In this document: positions 27,401 through 38,961 of the stretch, piece by piece
Position numbering within the stretch: the first letter of the stretch is position 1
How the letters are laid out: every line of letters begins with the position of its first letter
Source: Diogma glabrata
Lineage: Eukaryota; Arthropoda; Insecta; Diptera; Cylindrotomidae
DNA length: 64,000 nucleotides
Assembly: GCA_963693315.1 (NCBI GenBank)
Contig: OY856188.1
Location: 149,003,197-149,067,196 of the forward strand
Direction: 5' to 3'
Notes under the pieces: model-generated
What the model was told of the DNA's origin: nothing
Database searches by the model: none
Seen by the model: only the letters and a program-made list of their open reading frames with translations
Program-made: the position numbers and the translations under genes

Positions 27401-27822
27401 GTTACAATTTTTTTAGAATTTTGCAATGCAGAGTTTTTGTGTTATTAAAAAAAAATATATTTTTAGTATGTAGCCTTTCCACACCCCTAAATTTCAACAC
27501 TCGATTGACCGAAAAAATAATCAAATTTAATCCATTTACAAGCTGGTGTAATTGAATCTTTTTTAAGTTACCAAAAACATCTATGGATAATATTTAACCT
27601 GAATTAACATTTTTTTTGCCATTTTTGATCAATGTAGATTTGATTGTAATTTACTATTGACATTTACAATTTAACATTTATTTTGTTATGTGAAAATATC
27701 TGGTCTGAAAATATAAGGACATTACAACACAACTTTTTGTCAATAATTTTTGATATTGTGTTCTTTTACATTCACGGAACCCTTGACGAGCGAATTTTAT
27801 TCGCACTTGTCTGACTTTTTGA
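24415..27822 (+). mobile_element. AGGGTTCCGT element with tandem array
   Basis: Begins AGGGTTCCGTTTTTTATACG and ends with ACGGAACCCTTGACGAGCG, GAATTTTATTCGCACTTG and TCTGACTTTTT. The terminal AGGGTTCCGT and ACGGAACCCT are inverted. From memory, end sequences of this general form recur in repeats of several insect genomes, but I cannot name the superfamily. The interior is mostly the ~287-bp array. Its insertion split the T run of the surrounding element. Confidence 0.55.
24890..27445. repeat. Nine-copy ~287-bp tandem array
   Basis: The landmark GGTGTCATT occurs at 24938, 25225, 25513, 25800, 26087, 26375, 26660, 26945 and 27367. The first seven intervals are 287, 288, 287, 287, 288, 285 and 285 bp; the last copy is diverged and spaced 422 bp. 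Each unit contains GACCGTTCCCCCCC, CGTTTCGACACTGATTGACA and ACTATAGCGAAGTCTCCAAT. The inner copies are most alike and the ends most diverged, as expected from unequal exchange. The 60-90-codon frames recur once per unit and are not genes. Confidence 0.93.
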
Positions 27823-28126
27823 AAGTGGTATAAGTCCATTTTTGAAAAAATTGGGTTAGTGATAGTTTTAGAAAGATAATGATGGCCTCTTTCTATATAT
27901 ATAATCATACCTTCAATAGAGCCCGATTTGGGGTGGAGCGTGGGTGGAGAAATGGCTAAAGATCGATTTCAACATTTTATTTGTTTATATCAATAGAAAT
28001 TTGTGAATAACTTTTGTTAATTTTAATTTTTTTTAAACTAGCTTTAAACTATCTTTTAAATTTAAAATAAAACAAAACAGAAGTTTCTATCTTTAATAGA
28101 ACGGAAGTTATGAATTTTCGAAACTA

Positions 28127-28695
28127 AAGCCGTGCATTCACATAAAACAGAAACAGAAACCGAATTTCATACAAATTTGACAGCAACAGAAACAGAAACC
28201 TAATTTAGAAACAGAAACAGAAACTGAAAATTCGTCTGTTTTGTCTGGACCAGAAACAATTAAAATTTAATTGTTTCTGGTCCAGAAACTGTCACGTGAC
28301 CATATTATTTTAAATTTATTTAACGAGCTCGATTTTTTTTGATGGATATTATTATGTGCGATAACGAAAAAATTAAATTTCTTCTTCACTATACATTACA
28401 AAATTGTGTTATTTTTTTATTTATATTTTATATTATAAAATACACAATTTATTGAATTACAATATTTTTTTTATATTACTATAATTTTTTCAATTTTAAT
28501 TGGGTTAAATATATATGGATTGGGTTAAATATATATATTTTAATTTTGGCATATATAATATAATATGACAGCTGCCATCTTAAAATTCGGTTTCTGTTTC
28601 TGTTTTATTATTCACCACCGTCAACCACATTAGAAACAGAAACAGAAACTGAAAATTTTCAGTTTCTGTTTCTGTTTTATGTGAATGCACGGCTT
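28127..28695. mobile_element. MITE with CAGAAACAGAAAC arms
   Basis: The left AAGCCGTGCATTCACATAAA leads into repeated ACAGAAACAGAAAC; the right end is its complement, finishing GAATGCACGGCTT. More CAGAAAC units lie inside (28180-28260 and 28630-28660). No duplicated target could be fixed. Non-coding. Confidence 0.7.
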
Positions 28696-29514
28696 CACTC
28701 ATCAAGAAATTTAGAACCGCTATATTTTCCAAAAAAAAAATCCTCAAACACCCATATCTTTTTTTTCGATATAAAACGCAGAAAAAAAATTTCAGCCAAA
28801 TCAAAAAAGAATGACCCATTTACATGGGACTTTTTTAGAATATGTTATTATTGAAAGTGGTATAAGTCCATTTGGAGCCAAAAAATCAATTATTTTCATT
28901 TTAATTTTAAATAACTATTATTGCATCATAAAATTAAATTGGTATAAAGTGTGAAAAATATTACAAAATTTTAGTTACATTTGCCTATATTTTTATATTA
29001 ATGCAAACACAAATCCTTAAATATCTCAATATAGAAAAAATGGTCTTATACCACTTTAAAAAAAAACGGTTCATATGTAAATGTTTTAATTACATATATG
29101 AAAAAAATATCCATCGACTATTTTTAGTATTTTTATATCATGTTAGATTCGTAACTGATTTTTGACAAAAAAGTAAACTACCACCTCTGTGTTTAGCACG
29201 GCAGTATTTCTTGTTGAATTTTATTGTTGTCTTAATTTTTTAACAATATTATTGAACTTGACTAAATTTTTAGATTTGATTTTGGTTTCGTTTATTTTAA
29301 AATTTGGTTTTTGGTTCGGTTTTGGTTTGATGATTTTTAAAATTTGGTTTCGGTTATGGTTTTGGTTTTGATAATTTTTAAAACGTGGTTTTGGTTTTGG
29401 TTCTGGTTTTGATCAATTTTAGAATGTGGTTATGGTTTCGGTTTTGGTTTTTCTGATTTGGTGTGGTTTTCTGGTTTTGCGGTTTTGGTTTTCAAAAACC
29501 GGCTTCCAGCCCTG

Positions 29515-29861
29515 GTTTAAAACACACTTTAACTAGGTAGCTCAAAAGCAAAATTATAATTTATCTAATTGTTATAATTTTTTTCTCAATTTTTTCTCAT
29601 TTTTTTCTCAAAAAAACAAACAAAGTAAGCAGCATAAAAACGTAATAAATAGTATAGATTTGTAAAAGACAGAACAAGAGGTAGTAATACAGAATACAGA
29701 AAGGATATTAATTATTTAGTAAAATTAAAATAAATTGTTTCAGTTGTTTTGCAGTCTTTACTTGTGTAACAAAAGTTTTGTGCTACTATAAAATTAGAAA
29801 TTAGAAATTTGAAAAACTGAAAGAAATATTACTCTTGCAGAAGCCGTTTTCTCCTTCCGAT
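29515..29861. other. Spacer, nothing recognised
   Basis: AT-rich sequence after the hAT target duplication and before the LINE poly-A; no coding or repeat signal seen. Confidence 0.4.
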
Positions 29862-30822
29862 TTTTTTTTTTTTTTTTTTATTTTAGATGACACGGCTTAG
29901 ACGTTTCCATCCATACGCCATTTTTTAAAAACTGAGAGTCGAAAGCTCTGCTGTTAATCTTTCAGTTTTAAATTGATATACCAGATTCCTTTAAAAAATG
30001 TATGAGGCTTTTTATTTCTTCACTTTTATTTTCTTTCAGGATGTCCTTTAGATTTTTATTTTGAAGGATAGGATAGTTTTTTCGCCAATTATCATATTTT
30101 TTGCATTTATTTATTATGTGTTCATTGTTTTCGATTACATTGCATGTTTCACAAACTGGGTTAGTCTCTCTTTTAATTAGAAATTTGTAATATTTGTTGT
30201 AAGAGTGGTCAGTACGTAATCGGTTAATAATTTTAATATCTCTATTGCTCAAATGTTTGTTTTCATACCATCTTGTTTTTGGAGGGAAGTTATTATTTAT
30301 GTATCTATTAAATGTTCCCTTATTTAAATTTTCTTCACTGTATGTTTGAAACCATTTTTCATCTATTTTATTTTTTATTAATATCATACAGTCTTCAATT
30401 GGTATTAAATTTTCTAAACTAGATATTTGATCCGTAGTTGTCATTTTTTTAGCAAATATGTCAGCTTTTTCATTTCCAAATATTCCAATATGACTAGGTA
30501 TCCACATTATTACCAGTTTAACTTCATTATTATTAGAGAGGATCTTTAACAACTTATTTTCATAATATTTTGAGTTGTGATTATTTAAAGTATATATTAT
30601 AGAATTACATGCGCTGAGAGAGTCTGTGAATACAATAATTTTGTTAAAATTGTTTAAAATCATGAATTCTGTAGCTTCAGTTATTGCAATCAACTCAATT
30701 GTTTTAATGCTGACTTCTTGGAGTAATCTAGCACCCATTTCCATATTATTCTTAGGGAAGAAAATGCTAAATGCGGATTTGGCATTTTCTTCCCTAAGAA
30801 TAATATGGAAATGGGTAACCAA
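29862..30822 (-). pseudogene. LINE ORF2 3' end: RNase H and zinc knuckle
   Basis: A 284-codon frame (29968-30822) with an RNase H domain at residues 1-140: IELIAITEATEF (catalytic E), VFTDSLSACNSI (D), MWIPSHIGIFGNEKADIFAKK region (H and D). After it comes a C-terminal finger near residues 225-245: CETCNVIENNEHIINKCKKY, a CCHC pattern. This layout, RNase H then CCHC, is that of R1/I/Loa-type non-LTR retrotransposons. The 18-bp T run at 29862-29879 is the poly-A tail on this strand, placing the 3' end. The copy is truncated at its 5' side, and its first ~28 codons arise from a palindrome at 30733-30816, so the N-terminus is not genuine. The surviving frame is open, implying a fairly young copy. 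Confidence 0.85.
30733..30816. repeat. Perfect palindrome, 35-bp arms
   Basis: ACCCATTTCCATATTATTCT and the following bases to 30767 return exactly inverted at 30782-30816 around a 14-bp loop. It lies precisely at the 5' truncation point of the LINE and the start of the hAT remnant. This suggests a fold-back event during reverse transcription or second-strand synthesis (twin-priming-like), or an amplification artefact. Confidence 0.9.
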
Positions 30823-30839
30823 AGCTTTCGATCGATAGA

Positions 30840-31895
30840 TTGCACAATGTATACTAATTCAATCGTTATTCGAAGACAAATATATATGTGCCACAACAAA
30901 ATCAGAAGGCATAATTAAAAAATGTTCAATGGATCATGTTCTGAACCAACTAAAACTAGATTATTGTCTATTGCAAATTTTGCCACGGTTTATGCTGATG
31001 CATCGAATCATAAGGAAATAGAAATATTTTCGATTCTATTTCAATATTTTAGAGATCATGAAATAGTAAAGGTTAGATCGTTGGAATTTTCTTCTTTACC
31101 TGAGCATTCGAACAAACATCAGAATACATTCTTCAAAAATTTGAAAAATTTAATATTGACAAAAAGTTGTAGTTTGCGCTGATAACACTTAGTATTCGTG
31201 TTTTAGTGGTGTGTCACGTCAAGGTGTGAAAAATGTTTCAAGCAAGCTAAACTCGAATTTGAACCAGAATGTATTGGGTATTTGCAGTCCATATTTTAAA
31301 TTATGCAATTTTGTTGTTGTAGCGACGAAATGTGGTGCTATTCTTCCGGCTCCAAGTCCGCGGCAGCACAGTGGTAGCACAGATCTTCCTTCGTCAGGTT
31401 GGTTGGTTTCTCTGAACTATTGAAAAGGTTAAATAATGCAATAAAAACTGCTGCTGATTTAATACTAATTGATGCAAATGGCAGGGTTAGGAAAATGTAT
31501 GGTTATTTTACTGTACGGGGGAGACGTTGGAGGACTTCTGTGACAAAAGTAAGGTCGAATTATACAAACAAGCAAATGTCACATAGAATGGAACTCGCTG
31601 GCTGGCATTAATGCCAGCACTAGAAAGAATGTTGAATGTACAAACACCTTAATGGATATTTTTTAACGGTTGAGAAATGTCCAATTAAAATAAAAGAATT
31701 TTTTGAAGAATTAATTAATAGTAAACAAAAAAAAAGAAGAGCATTAAATAGTAATTAAATAGTAAATTTATGCACAATCTAGCTAGCTCGTTTTGACCGT
31801 CCCACGTTCTCGCAATAGAATTTCTAATTAGTTAGTATTTTGAAAAATTTTTCCATTTTGTCCCACATTTTAGTGATTTGGCTCTGGTCAGTTTA
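30840..31895 (+). pseudogene. hAT transposase pseudogene with 3' TIR
   Basis: Broken frames give, in order: CATTKSEGIIKK (about 30885); FATVYADASNHKEI (first catalytic Asp region) then FSILFQYFRDHEIVKVRSLE; VVCADNT and GVSRQGVKNV (31165-31240); NLNQNVLGICS; LNNAIKTAADLI (31430); KMYGYFTV; and a final LALMPALER-like block into CPIKIKEFFEEL near 31670. This is the order of the hAT RNase H-fold domain (zinc-finger MYM/BED-associated vertebrate and insect relatives), judged from memory of the family. At least four frameshifts and a 119-bp insert make it inactive. The right terminus TCTGGTCAGTTTA (31883-31895) with a GTCCCAC repeat matches the hAT end at 12389. The left terminus is lost at the palindrome. 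Confidence 0.7.
31310..31428 (-). mobile_element. SINE-like insert with 14-bp TSD
   Basis: A 119-bp block interrupts the hAT coding region. It is flanked by TTAAATTATGCAAT (31296-31309) and TTAAATAATGCAAT (31429-31442), one mismatch. The hAT frame resumes exactly after the second copy. On the minus strand the insert ends CGCTACAACAACAAA, a CAA-type tail common on dipteran retroposons. It is GC-richer than its surroundings. Identity to a named SINE or a LINE 3' end was not established. Confidence 0.6.
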
Positions 31896-33437
<1,542 letters not shown>

Positions 33438-33737
33438 AAAAGAACACGTGCCGCAAAATCGTTGAAGTTGATTTTTGGAAAAATTCGTAGATTTTTTCAA
33501 ATATCTCATAAAATATGCAGATGTCAAAAAAAATCACTTCACCATTTTTGTAGGAAATTTATTTCTCTACAAAAAAGGTCCATGTCATTTTTTCCCGAAA
33601 ACGTATAGTTCTCATGATATTTTGAAAATGAACTTGTAAGTTTTCGTAATTTTTAAAAAACATAAAAAATAAAGATGACGAAAAACTCTTAATTTTCTTC
33701 TTATGCTATAGAATGAAATGTATAAAAAAATAATCGT

Positions 33738-33937
33738 NNNNNNNNNNNNNNNNNNNNNNNNNNNNNNNNNNNNNNNNNNNNNNNNNNNNNNNNNNNNNNN
33801 NNNNNNNNNNNNNNNNNNNNNNNNNNNNNNNNNNNNNNNNNNNNNNNNNNNNNNNNNNNNNNNNNNNNNNNNNNNNNNNNNNNNNNNNNNNNNNNNNNNN
33901 NNNNNNNNNNNNNNNNNNNNNNNNNNNNNNNNNNNNN
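33738..33937. other. Assembly gap, 200 N
   Basis: Exactly 200 N, a placeholder size. Open frames across it are meaningless. Confidence 0.98.
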
Positions 33938-34199
33938 TGGCGAGTAGATTGTAAAGTAGACAAACAATCAACTCTTTCCGTAGGTCTGCTAGTTAAATTG
34001 TGAACATGATTACACTAGGCGAGGTTACAAGCTGCCAGTAATCTCGCTGGCGAGTAAACTATAAACTATCTTAGTGTCATCGAGGCTTTAAGGTATATTT
34101 TACAAAAACTATGTTATTTGCGTATTGCAGAAAAATCAATTGCGGTATTGCGGAAAAAATCAATTTGCTCACAACATTTTTCGCAGTTCCGAATGACAA

Positions 34200-35493
34200 T
34201 GAAACAATTAAACAAAATTACTCTGGATCCAACTTTTTTACACTCTACATCTCTACATCTCTACATCTCTTTTTATCTGGAACAAGTCGCTTGAAAACCA
34301 TGGTGAGACTTTTAGCGTTGCACTTGATATTGCCAAAGCGTTTGACAAAGTATGGCACAACAATCTTATTTGCAAATTGAGATGCTACGGCTTAGATGAG
34401 CAACCAAGAAATAATCTTGGTTACAAAGCTTTATTTCCGAGCGCAAATTTCAGGTCAATGTTGATGGTGTTCATCGAATATCTTTTCAACTAACGCTGGT
34501 GTTCCTCAAGGTCCCGCTTTATCACCTACTCTTTTTCTTCTCTATATTAATGACTTGCTAGATTCAACAGTTAATCGCATCCATAGTTTTGCTGATGATA
34601 GCACACTTCATGCGTCATATGAAATGCCAAATTTGTATGTACCATCAAATCTTAATGTCGCTAGATCAAACTTGATAGAGTCATTAAATATTGATTTAAA
34701 AATCATCTTAGATTGGGGAGTTGCTAACAGTGTTGAATTCAATACAAGCAAAACTCAAGTTTGCCATTTTTCTAGGTTATCAACACCTAATCCATTTTTA
34801 TTAAAGTTTGATTCAAATAATCTTGAAGAGAAAGAATCTATTAGACTTCTAGGAGTTGAGATTGAAAATAATATGAAATGGAATTCTCATATTTTTAGCC
34901 TAGCAAAGAACGCTGTTCAAAAATTAGGATTTTTGGGTCGTTGTCGTAAGGTTTTTAATAGCGAGCAGCTTCTTTTAATATATAAATCATTTATTCGTCC
35001 CTGCATGGAGTATTTTTCTCACATATGGGGAGGAGCCTACATTAGTAGTTTGAAATGTCTTGATTCTATACAGCGGAGAGCTGTTAAATTGATCGGCAAC
35101 TCGACTCTTACTAACGAGCTTGATTCCTTGCAACATAGAAGAGACGTCGCTGATTTGACGGTATTTTACAAGTATATTATGGACGAACGGACGTCTGCGG
35201 AGATCAAATCGATTTTGCCTGAACCAGCAAACTTCGCGCGTTTCACTAGAGCATCAATATCAGCCCATCCTTTTACGGTTTGAGTGACTAGGTGTAGAAC
35301 TGTCGCTTTTCAACGCGATTTTTTTAACAGAGTTTCTTATCGCTGGAATGCCTTACCGGCGTGTGTCTTTCCTGATAATTTTAATCCTCAAAACTTTAAG
35401 ATCAACATTAATAAATTCCTCAAAGAAAATTGAATAATACTTTTAAGCCCTAGTTCCTTAGTTAGCATGGTATCTTCGGATATAAAAAAAAAC
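34200..35493 (+). pseudogene. Non-LTR retrotransposon RT, 3' half
   Basis: A jockey/CR1-like reverse transcriptase. Palm motif A is seen as ALDIAKAFDKVWH with NLICKLRCYGL (34311-34390). After a frameshift, the VPQG box NAGVPQGPALSP and LFLLYINDLL precede the active-site box SFADDSTLH (34585-34610; FADD in place of the common YADD). The thumb and tail follow: ESIRLLGVEIENN, KLGFLGRCRKVF, SFIRPCMEY, IQRRAVKLIG, DVADLTVFYKY. A single TGA at 35281-35283 interrupts a frame that otherwise continues RCRTVAFQRDFF and YRWNALPACVFPDNF to a natural stop at 35431-35433. A short A run at 35484-35493 marks the 3' end. 5' parts (endonuclease, fingers) are missing. Confidence 0.88.
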
Positions 35494-35574
35494 ATTCATA
35501 TTTAGATCTCAGGAGCACACGAAAAGGGGGAGGGTGGTTTCGGGTCCGGACCCCCCCTAACCGATAATTTTTTT

Positions 35575-36170
35575 TAAAGCTTTTTTTAAAGCTAACCCTA
35601 ATTTTAAAATTTTGAAGAATACGATTATCAAGGAAGACCCACGTCAGTAAGGCATTCCAGAGATGAAATTCTAAGAGGATCTGTAAAAAAAATCTCTTTG
35701 AAAAGCTACATCTTGTCACTCGAACCTTAAAAAGATGGGTTGCTATTGATTCTCTGGAGTAATGTGCGAATTATACAGGCTCAGTTAAAAACGATTTGAT
35801 CTTGGCAGACGCACGTTCATCCATAGTGTATTTGTGTACCTTTCAAATCAGCAACATACAAGGAATCAAGCTCATTAGTAAGATTTGAATTGCTGAGCAG
35901 CAATGAAAGTCTCACCATGATTTTCTGCCGACTTGCTCCAGATATGTGTTTTAAAAATTCTGCCGTCGCTCTTCCTTTACGGAAGCCGCATTGTCTTTCA
36001 CTAAGTATTTTTGATGACTTCAGAAGCTCATAATATTAAAATTAATGTATTTCTCAAATATTTTAGCAACAACCGATAAGATTGATATGGGTTTGTAATT
36101 TGTTGGACTCGTGTTAGCACCTTTTTTGGAATTGGCTCTAACTAGCCATTTTTTTAAATGGCATTTTTTT
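35575..36170 (-). pseudogene. Same LINE family, inverted and deleted copy
   Basis: On the minus strand: NSKKGANTSPTNYKPI, then SVVAKIFEKYINF, then RQCGFRKGRATAEFLKH (fingers/palm region, about 36130-35940). The sequence then jumps directly to the tail block TNELDSL and DLK. About 500 bp of palm are deleted. The junction carries CATGGTGAGACTTT, a block also present at 34299 in the opposite-strand copy, so both may share the same internal rearrangement. The final part matches the WNALP and FPDN tail coding region. It lies about 80 bp from the other copy, tail to tail. Confidence 0.75.
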
Positions 36171-36574
36171 TAAATTTTATTGCTTTTTCACATTTACTTG
36201 AAACCTAAAGATCAGCCTTCAGAACCATCTATCGGAATAAAACTCGCATACCCGCGGGTATTATTTCTAAAAAATTAGAAGCAGATGTTTGAATGTTTGA
36301 ATTAAACATATCTCTATACCCCTGCCAATCTGCAACCCAACTAAGACTAGGATTAGGTTTACCTGTTTTGAAACTTGTAAATTTAAATGTGTGGAAATCA
36401 AATTAAGGTTTTAACCTCCTAAAGATTCTGATACTTTAAATTGTACCGACGAAAGATCATTTATCAAAAACAAATATAGCAATTCACTACTTTGACTAGG
36501 AATCTCAGAAATGTTAGCTCTGATAGGTTGTTTGCCCATTATATCAGAGTGAAAATAAATATAAAAATAAGAAC
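36171..36574. other. Unassigned, possible minus-strand remnant
   Basis: On the minus strand 36400-36240 reads FKTGKPNPSLSWVADWQGYR and continues open for about 50 codons with a non-random look. I do not recognise the family; it could be more LINE sequence or a gag-like scrap. No start or stop can be argued. Confidence 0.25.
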
Positions 36575-36815
36575 ATATAATAATATTGAAATTATATTTG
36601 AGAAAAAACACTAATTTTTGATATCTATAATATTTTTATTTGCCTATATCGATTTCGAAAGCTAAGCTTTCATTATAAAGGCTTGATCTTAAACAGTTTA
36701 AGGACAAGCCTTGACAATGAAAACTTAGCTTTCAAAATCGATCGTCAAATAAAAATATTACAGATATAAAAAATTAGTGTGTTTTTTTCAAATATAATTT
36801 CAATATTGTTTTGGT
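36575..36815. repeat. Palindromic repeat, ~105-bp arms
   Basis: ATATTTGAGAAAAAACACTA and the following 85 bp are mirrored by the complement ending at about 36805, around AAACAGTTTAAGGAC. A few mismatches are present. Compatible with a small foldback MITE. Confidence 0.75.
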
Positions 36816-36947
36816 GATATCTAATGCTCAAAAAATAATATTAGTTATTACTTATTAATATTTTAATAATATAATAATAATAAAATATAAATTTTGATTG
36901 ACTAAAATGTTTTACTATCAATAAATATGTTTCCCAAGGCAGCCAAA

Positions 36948-37043
36948 TTGGCCCTTAGAAACAAACATAGATTGTTTAATATTTGGATCCAAAACAAAAA
37001 TCCCTTAACAATTTAAGTCCTAATATCTACAGACAAATAGTAT
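36948..37043 (+). pseudogene. LINE ORF2 linker, left of MULE insertion
   Basis: Reads AAKLALRNKHRLFNIWIQNK, the basic linker between endonuclease and reverse transcriptase in jockey/CR1-like ORF2. It stops exactly at the MULE target octamer AATAGTAT and resumes at 42742. Confidence 0.7.
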
Positions 37044-37180
37044 GGTTTTAGGCCCATTCAACTAAGGCAATTCAACTAAAACCAATTCGACTAATACTCA
37101 GTTCTACTAAGACAATTCAACTAACTACAATTTGACTAAAACTCAATTCGACTAGAGCAATTTAACTAAAGCAATTCAAC
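37044..37180. repeat. MULE left TIR, CAATTCAACTAAAA array
   Basis: Degenerate 14-18-bp units: CAATTCAACTAAAAC, CAATTCGACTAA, CAATTTGACTAAAACT and variants. The outermost bases are GGTTTTAGGCCCATTC. Confidence 0.85.
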
Positions 37181-37277
37181 GTTTATAGAAGAATCTACTT
37201 GGGTAGCGGCAATTCAACGTTTTCCGCAAACGTTGAATTGCCGCTACCCAAGTAGATTCTTCTACAAACGTTGAATT
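37173..37277. repeat. Near-perfect 50-bp-arm hairpin
   Basis: AATTCAACGTTTATAGAAGA to AACGTTT folds on its complement around the loop TCCGC, with one mismatch in 50. It abuts the inner edge of the MULE left TIR and contains the ATTCAACG TIR unit at both arm ends. Confidence 0.9.
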
Positions 37278-37401
37278 TATTTAACCTATAATCATTGTAA
37301 AAAATATAATAAAATAAAATATTATAGGTTTATTTAATATAAAGAACATAAAAAGTAACACGTCAATATGAAAATAACAGAAAAGACATAAATTTTAAAT
37401 T

Positions 37402-38815
37402 TTAATTTACAAAATCAATTTTAGTTACAATTGCAATTTGTTTTATATATTCGAAAGGATCCATTTTATCAAAATTAGCTACTAAACGAGAAAAATATTT
37501 AGATGCGTTTTTATATTTTTTTCTTTGAGGCACCCCGGTTTCTTTTTGGCTTAAAAGTTGTTCCTTTTGGAACTCCATTTCACCCTGTTTTTTCTTAAGC
37601 CCTTCGATTAGTTGCCACATATCTGGATTACTAATTTTTATAATTTTGTTTATTGCATTATTGAAGCCTTCTGAAATATTGTTTGTTTTATGTCCTTTGG
37701 TTCGAGCCTCTTCGTAAAAATTCCACAATTCTCTTTCAAATCGTGCATCTCTACGTGCATCGACCATCAGGTCGAAGAGTTCCAAAATAATTTGTTTCAA
37801 AATAACTTAAAAATTCTTGTTGATCATTTAGTAAATCCCTTTTTATCAAGACGCCATAGTATCTCTCCTGATAATCAATTGGAACAAATGCAAGCGCCAT
37901 TAATGTTCTCACTTGTAGTGAAAATTCAACATCAGTCTCATATTTTCTTTTGTATAAGAGTGCATAAATATCGATAAATAGATTTCTGTAGATGGAAATA
38001 GCAACAAACAATCTTCAAATTAAGGAACGTTTTATTCAAAGCTTTAATCATAGACATCTCAAAGTCTATGTAAATTTTCTTTGGCTTTAATGTTGGCTCT
38101 CTTGTAATAATTGAAATATTTTTTCATAGCTTTCAGTCGATTTATTGACCAATAATACGTAGACCAATGCTAACGGAACACCTTCATATAACCCATGAAT
38201 CACATATAATTGACCAAACAATTTTATACAAGATTTAAATGTACCTTCCATAAAATATTCTTCACAGCGTCCTAGAGTTTTAACATTTTCATTAGTAGCC
38301 ATCAAAATTATGCGATTTGAAATGCCTGGATTTTCGAAACCCGTATCTTTAAGTACAAATATGTAACCTTTATCTGTATATTTATATTTTTCCGGTATAA
38401 TTAAATCTTTTAAGACTAAAGGAATAGAAACATAATCAATAATTTCTTTTTGGCGTATTTTTCTGATAGAACGTTGCATGAAACGTTTGAGAGGCATGTA
38501 AAAACTGACAGCACTAGAAACTGTTGAAACAGCATGTGATAATATTTCTTGAGTTGATCCAACAATTGATATTTTCGATTGATCTCTCAAATTTTTCATT
38601 TTTTTATTAGCTTCTACTTTTGCAGCATTAGCTGCATGATTATGTTCAGATGGTTGTTTTAAAATCATTTTATTATCAACGATAATCCGTGCACAGCACT
38701 TAGTTTTGTAATAATTAGAACATCTCCAATATGTTGTTGTATTTGAACCACCTTCACCATTTTTGTAAAAAATGAATCCATTTAACAATATAATATCTTT
38801 GCCTTTTTCTGTTTT
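37402..38815 (-). pseudogene. MULE transposase with FLYWCH finger
   Basis: The frame starting about 38815 reads LLNGFIFYKNGEGGSNTTTY, WRCSNYYKTKCCARIIVD and SEHNHAAN: a FLYWCH DNA-binding finger (F, W, C, C, HxH). After a basic linker, residues near 165-230 give LGRCEEYFMEGTFKSC, LYVIHGLYEGVPLALVY and KSTESYEKIFQLLQE, the MULE DDE core start. A frameshifted stretch (38080-37990) supplies KKIYIDFEMSMIKAL (second Asp) and VCCYFHLQKSIYR (C..H motif). 37800-37402 supplies ELWNFYEEA, KTNNISEGFNNAI (Glu) and MWQLIEGLKKKQ. The first catalytic residue is E (MEGTF) where the family has D. With two frame breaks the enzyme is inactive. Confidence 0.88.
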
Positions 38816-38961
38816 TAAATTTTTTGATTTAAAGAATTGTTACAATTTTGAAGTAAAAATTTTAGTATCAAAAATCCCAGCGGCAGGTATATCCGCTAGA
38901 AATAGGTAGATTTCGGGGTCAGATGGTTTTGTGTCCAAATAAAATTAGATAAGTCAGATTA

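Larger units (their letters stand above)
24404..29072. mobile_element. TA-flanked inverted-repeat element, interrupted
   Basis: The left end TGAACCGTTTTTTT (24404-24417 region) continues, after the inserted block, as GAAAGTGGTATAAGTCCATT at 27823. The right end near 29045-29072 is the complement: TTATACCACTTT then AAAAACGGTTCA. TA lies directly outside both ends, compatible with a Tc1/mariner-type target. Another GAAAGTGGTATAAGTCCATT copy is at 28853, so the right side may be a second or duplicated end. No gene inside. Confidence 0.55.
23640..29514. mobile_element. hAT-type element filled by nested insertions
   Basis: The ends are CAGGGTTGGAAACC (left) and, minus strand, CAGGGCTGGAAGCC (right), two mismatches in 14. 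The octamer GTTTAAAA is exactly duplicated outside (23632-23639 and 29515-29522) and fits nTnnnnAn. Both subterminal regions (23660-23850 and 29270-29500) are arrays of TTGGTTTTGGTTTCGG-like units in the same orientation. No transposase of its own is visible. Its ~5.9 kb length is mostly later insertions: a TA-flanked inverted-repeat element, a tandem-array element and a CAGAAACAGAAAC MITE. Confidence 0.82.

Noticed and set aside
24890..27445. Possible CRISPR-like array
   Set aside because: Units are ~287 bp, fully repeated without unique spacers, and the genome is eukaryotic.
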